NCBI GenBank assembly: GCA_028292075.1
Contig: JAQGNA010000719.1
Location: forward strand, 1-5,253
Direction of reading: 5' to 3'
Source: Rhodoferax sp.
GTDB lineage: Bacteria; Pseudomonadota; Gammaproteobacteria; Burkholderiales; Burkholderiaceae
Length of the DNA stretch: 5,253 nucleotides
In this document: piece after piece, positions 1 to 5,253 of the stretch
Numbering within the stretch: position 1 is the first letter of the stretch
Layout of the letters: each line of letters opens with the position of its first letter
The notes under the pieces: model-generated
Databases searched by the model: none
The model's input: only the letters and a program-made list of their open reading frames with translations
Told to the model about the DNA's origin: nothing
Position numbers and translations under genes: made by a program

Positions 1-818
1 GCCCATGACGCGCCGTCCGCACTGCTCTGCCATTGCAGCGAGGGCGTCGGCGTGCCGGTGATCTGCGCGCTCAGGGTTGCACTTTGGCCTATTACCACGC
101 TGACATCGCGCGGTTGCACGGCCACGGTGGGGACAGTCGGAACTGACAGGACCGTGAGCACCACCGTCTTCGTTGTCACGGATCCCTGACGATTGGAGAT
201 CAGGGCACGGTAGAGCTTGCCGCTGTTGGGGACGGTGGCCGCGATCACCAAAAAGTTCGGATTCGACGCGGTGCCCGTGTCAGCCCAGTTGGTTCCATCG
301 GTGCTGGTCTGCCAGTTGTACTGCAAGGTGGAACCGGTGGCCGTGACGGAAAACGCGCCGTTCTGCCCTTCGGTCAGCGACAGGTCCAACGGCTGGACGC
401 TGATCGCCGGCGCCTGTTCCGCTTCAGTGACAGTCAGCGTGGCGATGGAACTGGTGATGCTCAGAGCGGAGTTGGCCGCGCTCGTGACGCTGACCCGGAA
501 CTGCCTCCCGTTGTCTGCCATGACGACGTTGGTGACATTGATATCGGGGCTGGTGGCACCGGCAAGGTGTCGCCATGCCGCGCCGTCCCATGTCTGCCAT
601 TGGTAGGTTCCTGCGCCAGAGGCCACGACGCTGAACTTCGCCGCGGCACCGGGCACCACCGCCTGGTCGGACGGCTGAGAGGAAATCGCAAAAGTGTTGC
701 CGGTGGGCGTTGATTCAGGGGTCCCCACGCTACCGCCTCCTCCGCAGGCGGTCAACCCTAACAGCAGGGAACAAAGAAATGCCACTATGCCAATCCGGAG
801 CGTGAATAGATGTTTCAT
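1..818 (-). CDS. Lipoprotein with tandem Ig-like repeats, N-terminal part (3' end outside window)
   Basis: The reading frame runs from ATG at 818 to the left edge without a stop (272 codons plus 2 nt), so the C-terminus is missing. Residues 1-25 are a lipoprotein signal peptide: basic residues K2 and R8, a hydrophobic core, then the lipobox L22-T23-A24-C25. A short GGGGS linker follows. C25 would be lipidated by Lgt, and Gly at +2 rather than Asp gives no inner-membrane retention signal in the E. coli scheme, so an outer-membrane location is likely. The rest is Ig-like/beta-sandwich repeats of about 93 residues: 43-132, 138-224, and 230 to the edge. Each opens with a QP-x-D motif (Q48, Q142, Q235) and carries a WQ-x(n)-DG-x-x-W core (about 73-82, 169-178, 263-272). 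No convincing Shine-Dalgarno sequence precedes the ATG, but no other in-frame start gives a signal peptide. The exact role is unknown. Such repeats usually serve as stalks or binding modules, and the missing C-terminus could carry a further domain. Confidence 0.85.
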   Translation of the reverse strand, partial: MKHLFTLRIGIVAFLCSLLLGLTACGGGGSVGTPESTPTGNTFAISSQPSDQAVVPGAAAKFSVVASGAGTYQWQTWDGAAWRHLAGATSPDINVTNVVMADNGRQFRVSVTSAANSALSITSSIATLTVTEAEQAPAISVQPLDLSLTEGQNGAFSVTATGSTLQYNWQTSTDGTNWADTGTASNPNFLVIAATVPNSGKLYRALISNRQGSVTTKTVVLTVLSVPTVPTVAVQPRDVSVVIGQSATLSAQITGTPTPSLQWQSSADGASW

Positions 819-1003
819 GTGAACAAATTTTTTTAAGAAAAAGAATGTACATGAAGCCTCTGAGAAATCTTGATAGATGCACAGAGCCACCTCGGAGAAT
901 TTGGGTTAAATGCACCATCGCCTTCGCTCTGGTCAGGTGACTGCGCTTAAGTAGCGGGCGGGTGCAAGACCCGGCCAAAACGCCCGCAGGCACAATACCC
1001 GCC
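819..1003. other. Divergent intergenic region between the lipoprotein gene and lgt
   Basis: These 185 bp separate the two divergent start codons and must hold promoters for the lipoprotein gene (leftward), and probably for lgt (rightward). The part next to the lipoprotein start, about 825-850, is strikingly AT-rich against a GC-rich background, with a run of T then A-rich bases on the plus strand. I find no -35/-10 pair of good quality on either strand. The best rightward pairing is ttgata at 870-875 with gagaat at 895-900, whose 19-bp spacer makes it weak. A cacaat element at 991-996, just upstream of the lgt ATG, resembles a -10 box but lacks a matching -35. No hairpin followed by a T-run and no recognisable operator was seen. 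Confidence 0.5.
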
Positions 1004-1831
1004 ATGCTGATCCACCCCCAAATCAACCCCATCGCCCTGCAGGTGGGACCGCTGGCCGTGCACTGGTACGGCCTCACCTACCTGGCCGCTTTCGCGCTGT
1101 TCATGTTCCTCGGCACGCGCCGCCTCCGGCACCAGCCTTATGCCTCCATCACCGGGCCTGGCGCCTGGTCGCGCAAGGACGTGGAGGACATACTTTTCCT
1201 CGGCGTGATGGGCGTGGTCATCGGTGGGCGACTTGGCTATTGCCTGTTCTACAAGCCCGGCTATTACTTGTCGAACCCGCTCGAGATCTTCTACGTGTGG
1301 CAAGGGGGCATGAGCTTTCATGGCGGCATGCTGGGCGTGATCGCGTCGATGGTCTGGTTCGCCCGATCACGGCACAAGCCCTGGTTGCAGGTGGCGGACT
1401 TCGTGGCGCCCTGCGTGCCGACCGGTCTGGCGGCGGGCCGGGTAGGTAACTTCATCAACGGCGAGTTGTGGGGCCGGCTGGCACCGCCCGATTTGCCCTG
1501 GGGCATGGTGTTCCGCGGCGCCGGCGACCTGCCACGCCATCCGTCGCAGGTCTACCAATTTCTGCTCGAAGGCCTTTTGCTGTTCGTGCTGCTTTGGCTT
1601 TACGCCCGCAAGCCGCGCCGACAGGGCGAGGTGGCCGCGGCCTTCCTGGTTGGCTACGGTGTGCTGCGGTTCATCGCCGAATTCTTCCGCGAGCCGGACG
1701 CCTTCCTCGGGCTGCTGTCGCTGGGCATGAGCATGGGTCAGTGGCTGTGCGTGCCCATGGTGCTGGGCGGCATCGGCCTGTGGCTGTGGGCCCGTAGGGA
1801 TGGCGCCGCTGCGCGCCAGCACGCCGTTTAG
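1004..1831 (+). CDS. lgt: Prolipoprotein diacylglyceryl transferase Lgt
   Basis: Lgt is an inner-membrane enzyme that moves the diacylglyceryl group of phosphatidylglycerol onto the lipobox cysteine thiol of prolipoproteins. This is the first step of lipoprotein maturation, before LspA and Lnt. The 275-residue product is close in length to E. coli Lgt and collinear with it. It has the N-terminal HWYG motif (20-23), GGRLGY (74-79), the GGMSFHGG segment with H106 (E. coli H103), the family signature [14 protein letters not shown] (145-158) with R146 and N149 (E. coli R143, N146), PRHPSQ with H179 (E. coli H196), and EFFREPD with R229 (E. coli R239). Several hydrophobic segments fit the usual seven-helix topology. 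The ATG at 1004 was chosen because alignment to the family begins there. A GTG at 962 in the same frame would add 14 unconserved residues. The Shine-Dalgarno sequence is weak: gcagg at 986-990 is too distant. All known essential residues are present, so it should be active. Its stop overlaps that of the convergent adhesin gene. Confidence 0.97.
   Translation: MLIHPQINPIALQVGPLAVHWYGLTYLAAFALFMFLGTRRLRHQPYASITGPGAWSRKDVEDILFLGVMGVVIGGRLGYCLFYKPGYYLSNPLEIFYVWQGGMSFHGGMLGVIASMVWFARSRHKPWLQVADFVAPCVPTGLAAGRVGNFINGELWGRLAPPDLPWGMVFRGAGDLPRHPSQVYQFLLEGLLLFVLLWLYARKPRRQGEVAAAFLVGYGVLRFIAEFFREPDAFLGLLSLGMSMGQWLCVPMVLGGIGLWLWARRDGAAARQHAV
1828..1831. other. Overlapping convergent stop codons (TTAG)
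   Basis: The four plus-strand bases TTAG contain the lgt stop TAG (1829-1831) and, on the other strand, the adhesin stop TAA (1830-1828). The convergent genes thus overlap by 4 bp and share two full base pairs of stop codon. There is no room for an intergenic terminator, so any transcription end must lie inside one of the coding regions. Confidence 0.95.
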
Positions 1832-2805
1832 AAGCTGACGTCGACCACCACGCTGTCGGTGTAGACGCCAACGGCGGGCGTGCCCTGGTTCTGGTAGACG
1901 CGTGCGGTGTATGGAATGGTCTGCACGGTCACCCCGTCTGCCGCGGCTGGCCCGCTAGCCCGCGCGATGGCCAGGTTTCCCCAGACGGTGTTGTCGGCCT
2001 TGTACAAATCGTAGGCCAGGCGGTTTGCGCCATTGCCCATCTGCCGGCGGCCGTTCAGCGGGGCGGTGCCGTTGCCCAAGCCGACCGTGTAGGTGAGGCT
2101 GCGCGAGCACAGTAGCGAAATGCTCTGCGACACCGTGGGGAACCCGCTGACCAGCGGCGCGCTGCCAAAAGACACTGACGGGGCAGTGATCAAGCAGTCG
2201 TTCGACACCGTCAGTGTCACCACCAACGACGACACGGTCGTCGCATTGTTGAGCGTGCCCAGGCAAAGTCCGAGCACGTTGACAAGTCCCTCACAGATGT
2301 TGGCCGCGGTCCATGTGACCTGAAGGGTGTCGGTGTAGGTGCCTGCGGGAATGTTGGCGCCGGGCGTGGTGCTGATGTAGACCGGCACCTGTCCGCCGGC
2401 TCCGTTGATCAGGCTGATGACATTCGCACCAATCAAATTCACCACGATCGCGCCGCCAGCATAGGTGGTCGTCATGCCGGCGTTGCTGAACACCTGGTAG
2501 GGAATGGCATTGGCGCCGCTTTTCAGGGTCAGGCCGGTCTGCGACGGTTGCAGCGTGCCCTTGAGCGAAGGCGTGCCTGACAAGGCTGACAGCACCACCG
2601 ACCCGCAGGTATACAGAAAATTGCCGCTGCCCGTCACGGCGGAGCCGCCCTTGACCTGCTGCGTCGAGACGTTCCCGAGCGCGCCGCCGGTCGTGCTGGC
2701 GGTGCATGCCAGCGCCGACGGTCCGAGCACCGCGAAGAGCAAGCAGGGCAGGTGGCGAAACAGGCTACCGAGTCGCCGAAGCAACGATGTGAATGGATGG
2801 TCCAT
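1828..2805 (-). CDS. Two-domain SCPU (spore coat U) protein, probable Csu-type pilus tip adhesin
   Basis: This 325-residue secreted protein has an N-terminal signal peptide (R10, R11 and R17, then a hydrophobic stretch) ending at ALA 31-33, where signal peptidase I could cut before C34. Residues 34 to about 200 form a first SCPU-like beta-sandwich, ending with the typical G-x-Y-x-D motif at 155-159. Residues about 201-325 form a second, better conserved SCPU domain (NDC at 202-204, FGSAP at 213-217, NRLAYDLY at 261-268, then [13 protein letters not shown] to the end). Mature cysteines are C34, C67, C171, C181, C204 and C233, an even number that allows three disulfides. The mature chain enters the first fold at once, with no N-terminal donor strand. 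That is expected of a tip subunit that begins the fibre, as in CsuE, rather than of a shaft pilin. The gene directly follows the usher gene. No Shine-Dalgarno sequence precedes the ATG, so translation probably depends on coupling to the usher. The tip-adhesin role is inferred from domain layout and gene order; a minor pilin is the alternative. Confidence 0.85.
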   Translation of the reverse strand: MDHPFTSLLRRLGSLFRHLPCLLFAVLGPSALACTASTTGGALGNVSTQQVKGGSAVTGSGNFLYTCGSVVLSALSGTPSLKGTLQPSQTGLTLKSGANAIPYQVFSNAGMTTTYAGGAIVVNLIGANVISLINGAGGQVPVYISTTPGANIPAGTYTDTLQVTWTAANICEGLVNVLGLCLGTLNNATTVSSLVVTLTVSNDCLITAPSVSFGSAPLVSGFPTVSQSISLLCSRSLTYTVGLGNGTAPLNGRRQMGNGANRLAYDLYKADNTVWGNLAIARASGPAAADGVTVQTIPYTARVYQNQGTPAVGVYTDSVVVDVSF

Positions 2806-2809
2806 GTCA
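2803..2809 (-). promoter_or_regulatory. Usher stop / adhesin start junction (TGACATG), probable translational coupling
   Basis: Read on the minus strand, the usher stop TGA (2809-2807) is followed by a single C and then the adhesin ATG (2805-2803). The 20 bases before the ATG contain no purine-rich Shine-Dalgarno match. A terminating ribosome could therefore reinitiate at the ATG, tying adhesin output to usher translation. The spacing is seen directly; the coupling is inferred. Confidence 0.55.
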
Positions 2810-5253
2810 GTCGAGCAAGGTGGGCGTCGAGGTCCGGATCACCGTCGAACGGTCTGCCGGCAGGGTTTGGGGCGCTGAGTCTGCATGGCAGGCAAGCGGA
2901 CCGATATGGACCGCCTGCACCATGTCCACACCCGTGGACATCGCGAAGTTCACCCGGCACGCGAGTTGGCCGGGCCCGCGTACCCGAAGTTCGTTGTCGG
3001 CCTGCAGGCCTTCGAAGTAGACCAGGCCGTCCCAGCCCACCACGGCGTGCTGCGCCGTCTGCACATGCTCGACGTGCCAGCCCAGCGGCAGGGGCCGGCC
3101 CTGCGCATCAACCAGCCGAATGCGTGCGGCCACGGTGCGTTCAATCTTGAAGAGGGCCAACGCTCCGCTGCCAGAGCGCACCGTGAGCCGCTGCGCCGAT
3201 TGCCTGATCTGCAGGAAATCGGGCAGGCCGAGCACATCCACGTCGATGCGCGCGGGGTAGAAGCCGGGCACGCCGGGCACGAGCAGGTGGCCCGCGGTAT
3301 TGGTGCGGCCGATCACCTGGTTCTCGTAGCGCACCGGCACGTTGGCCACGCCGTTGGTCGACACCAGCACGAAGGCGTCATTGATGCGGTTGGCCGCGTA
3401 GACGCCTCCGTCCATCACCACCACCGAGCCGGTGGCGCCGAGCCAGCTCGAGCCGGCACCGCCCTGCGTCGCCACGCCGCCCTGGAACTGCGCCACGTCG
3501 GTGCGCAAGACGCCGCTGGCCTGGCCGTAGTTCGCATTGCCGCGCCCCGGCGCACCGCTGCCGCTTTGCGCGAAGCTGACGTTCCAGCCGAAACCGCCGT
3601 CGGTCGGCGGCGTGCGGCTGTAGGTCGCCTGGCTGCCCATGCGGCCGCGCTGGCGGCTGGCGGCCAGGCTCGCCATTCCGCGGTCGCCGAATGCGAAGGT
3701 CAATTGCAACTGCACACTCAATTCGCCCTGGTCGATCGACCTGTTCAGGTTGAGCGCCAAGAAGGCATGGGCGCCGACCGATTTGCTGTACGACATGCTG
3801 AGCAGCCGGGTACGGTCGCCATCGGCGCTCAGCACGTCGAAGAAGCCTGCCGCCACCGCGCCGGCCTCGCCCATCGAGAAGCTTGTGTTGACCTGCGTGC
3901 TGCGCCGGCTCAGCGCGAGCCCGGGCATGTCGTGGTTGGACAGGTCGGCGTACCCCTGGTTGCGCGCCGTGTGTTGCGCGCCGAAGCCGAAGCTGCGGCC
4001 GTTGTACTGGTAGCCCAGGTTCAGCTGGTGGCCAGTGGTTCCGCGCACTGCGCTTTGGCTCCAGGCGGCATTGCCCACACCATAGCCGCCCAGCGCACCG
4101 AGCGCGCCGATGCCGATCACGCCCAGCGCCGGGGCCGCCTCCGCCCGGCCTTCAAGCGTGAAGCCGTCGGTCAGCCCGCGCCGGTAGGCGGCGCTGCCTG
4201 CGGCCGGGCCGTAGCCGAAACTCTTCACGCCGTAACCGCGACGCAACGCACCCAGTGCGACGCTGTAGTCGTCAAGGTTCTGCCGCAGCAGGGTATTGGC
4301 CACGTAGAACGGCGCGGTGGTAACCACCTGCCGGCCCAGCGCGTCCGTGGTCACCACCGATGCCTCGCCCGCACCATTGACGTAGGGCACGGTGTTGAGC
4401 GTGAACGGCCCAGGCTGTACCGCTTCAGCGCGGGCCCGGTAGCCGTTGATGAACAGGTCCACGGTCGACGGAACGGCGGCCTGGCCGGAGAAGCGGGGCA
4501 GCGGAAAGGTGATGAGATCGGGTCGCACGGCAAAGTTGCGCGCCAGTTGCACCCCGCCCAGACGCACCGCGCTACCCCAGGCCAGCGGTGCGGCGATCAG
4601 GTCGCCGGCGGTGGCGGTGCGTACGCGATCGGTGTCAGAGTAGGTGAAGCGCGTGTCGTAGCGCAGATAACCCTGCTGGTCGCCCTGGCCGGCATGGCGG
4701 AACACGCCGGTGTTGGCGAGCGCGCCCCACGCGCCGAAGGCACGTTGCTCGGTCAGAGCCGACACACTGCTGGCGCCGGCGTCGGACCGGGTGGCATACA
4801 GGTCGTAGTTGAATAGCGCGCCATCGCTGCTGACTGCGGTGAGCGGGCCGCGCAACGCGTCGTTGCCCAGGGTCTGGGCCGGAAGCCATTCGGGAGGCAC
4901 GGAGATCATCAGGCGTTGACCCACGCCGTCGTAGGCCACCTGCACGCCAGGAATCTGGTCGAGCGACACGTCTGCATCGCCCAGCACGCCGGTGCGCACA
5001 TGGAGCAGGCGCAGTACCGCCGCGCCGATATGGTAGTGGCCATCCCGCAGCACCACCTGCACCACCTTGCCGCTGGCGACCTCGTTGACCACCAGCTCCA
5101 GGAAGAGCAGTGTCTGTGCCGGCGTGCCGCGGACCTGGGGTGGCGGCAGCGGCTGGCTCTGGCTTTGGAGCGGAGCACCGGCCAGCGCTGCCGCCACGGC
5201 GGGCAGGCACCACATTTGCAATCCTGCGCAGGGGCCGTGTGGGTGGGCCAGGC
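2807..5253 (-). CDS. Outer-membrane fimbrial usher, archaic Csu-type (CsuD-like), 5' end probably beyond window
   Basis: The usher is the outer-membrane pore that receives chaperone-subunit complexes, catalyses donor-strand exchange and secretes the growing pilus. With M1 as the TTG at 5221 the product has 804 residues, typical of Csu-type ushers. The N-terminal chaperone-binding domain spans about 36-125 (LLFLELVVNE at 38-47; YHIGAAVLRLL at 63-73). The beta-barrel follows to about 600, interrupted near 250-310 by the plug with its conserved TVDLFINGYRARAEAV (253-268), QPGPFTLNTVP (269-279), NGAGEA (282-287) and DALGRQ (293-298). The C-terminal region includes INDAFVLV (613-620), ENQVIGRTN (633-641), LLVPG (646-650) and a cysteine pair C754/C778. 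The frame is intact. It stays open past the TTG to the window edge with no ATG or GTG in that stretch, and the hydrophobic signal segment (about 4-16) has no basic residue before it. The true start is therefore probably to the right. TTG 5221 and ATG 5215 are the in-window alternatives. The stop is one base before the adhesin ATG. Confidence 0.93.
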   Translation of the reverse strand, partial: LAHPHGPCAGLQMWCLPAVAAALAGAPLQSQSQPLPPPQVRGTPAQTLLFLELVVNEVASGKVVQVVLRDGHYHIGAAVLRLLHVRTGVLGDADVSLDQIPGVQVAYDGVGQRLMISVPPEWLPAQTLGNDALRGPLTAVSSDGALFNYDLYATRSDAGASSVSALTEQRAFGAWGALANTGVFRHAGQGDQQGYLRYDTRFTYSDTDRVRTATAGDLIAAPLAWGSAVRLGGVQLARNFAVRPDLITFPLPRFSGQAAVPSTVDLFINGYRARAEAVQPGPFTLNTVPYVNGAGEASVVTTDALGRQVVTTAPFYVANTLLRQNLDDYSVALGALRRGYGVKSFGYGPAAGSAAYRRGLTDGFTLEGRAEAAPALGVIGIGALGALGGYGVGNAAWSQSAVRGTTGHQLNLGYQYNGRSFGFGAQHTARNQGYADLSNHDMPGLALSRRSTQVNTSFSMGEAGAVAAGFFDVLSADGDRTRLLSMSYSKSVGAHAFLALNLNRSIDQGELSVQLQLTFAFGDRGMASLAASRQRGRMGSQATYSRTPPTDGGFGWNVSFAQSGSGAPGRGNANYGQASGVLRTDVAQFQGGVATQGGAGSSWLGATGSVVVMDGGVYAANRINDAFVLVSTNGVANVPVRYENQVIGRTNTAGHLLVPGVPGFYPARIDVDVLGLPDFLQIRQSAQRLTVRSGSGALALFKIERTVAARIRLVDAQGRPLPLGWHVEHVQTAQHAVVGWDGLVYFEGLQADNELRVRGPGQLACRVNFAMSTGVDMVQAVHIGPLACHADSAPQTLPADRSTVIRTSTPTLLD

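Noticed and set aside
217..606. Plus-strand open frame of 129 codons opposite the lipoprotein gene
   Set aside because: It is antisense to the Ig-like repeats, whose conserved motifs and lipobox show the minus-strand frame is coding.
962..1003. Upstream GTG start extending Lgt by 14 residues
   Set aside because: The added residues are not part of the Lgt family, and the ATG at 1004 begins exactly where similarity to E. coli Lgt starts.
730..1077. Minus-strand open frame of 115 codons spanning the intergenic region
   Set aside because: It overlaps the lgt 5' end in antisense, crosses the divergent promoter region, and runs out of frame over the lipoprotein signal peptide.
1866..1882. Possible stem (acgcc / ggcgt) near the lgt 3' end as a terminator
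   Set aside because: It is short, lies inside the adhesin coding region and has no following T-run on either strand.
2701..2715. ALAC at adhesin residues 31-34 as a lipobox
   Set aside because: Position -3 is Ala and -2 is Leu, not the L-[AST]-[GA]-C pattern. ALA followed by Cys fits signal peptidase I cleavage with a structural cysteine at the start of the mature SCPU fold.
2885..4816. Long plus-strand open frame of 643 codons antisense to the usher
   Set aside because: It lies codon-on-codon opposite the usher frame, so its stops would require the usher codons TTA, CTA or TCA, which are rare in this GC-rich gene. Its His/Ala/Arg-rich translation shows no domain, signal peptide or membrane segment. 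The usher frame is clearly the real one.

Overview
The window is a high-GC stretch with strong G/C preference at third codon positions. Its Lgt protein and its archaic (Csu/SCPU-type) chaperone-usher genes both fit a betaproteobacterium of the Burkholderiales, most likely Comamonadaceae. That placement rests on protein resemblance from memory, not on a search. I see no rRNA, tRNA, CRISPR array, insertion sequence or phage gene.

Layout from left to right: (1) 1-818, minus strand: the first 272 codons of an outer-surface lipoprotein with a clear lipobox and tandem Ig-like repeats. Its 3' end lies outside the window. (2) 819-1003: a 185-bp divergent intergenic region with an unusually AT-rich patch just upstream of the lipoprotein start. 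(3) 1004-1831, plus strand: a complete lgt, the prolipoprotein diacylglyceryl transferase. (4) 1828-2805, minus strand: a two-domain SCPU (spore coat U) protein that looks like the tip adhesin of a Csu-type pilus. (5) 2807 to the right edge, minus strand: the outer-membrane usher of the same pilus, probably missing its extreme N-terminus at the window edge.

The usher and adhesin are transcribed right to left with one base between the usher stop and the adhesin start (TGA-C-ATG). This is the usher-then-tip-adhesin order of csuD-csuE operons. The chaperone and the structural pilins would be expected beyond position 5253. The pilus operon runs convergently into lgt: the two stop codons overlap in the four bases TTAG (1828-1831), so there is no intergenic space and no terminator between them. 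Lgt acts on all lipoproteins of the cell, including the divergently encoded one, but adjacency alone is not evidence of a dedicated partnership.

Nothing here amounts to a clearly new system. The points most worth a second look are the overlapping convergent stops, the cysteine-bracketed hydrophobic loop in the adhesin N-domain, the edge-truncated repeat lipoprotein and the uncertain usher start.
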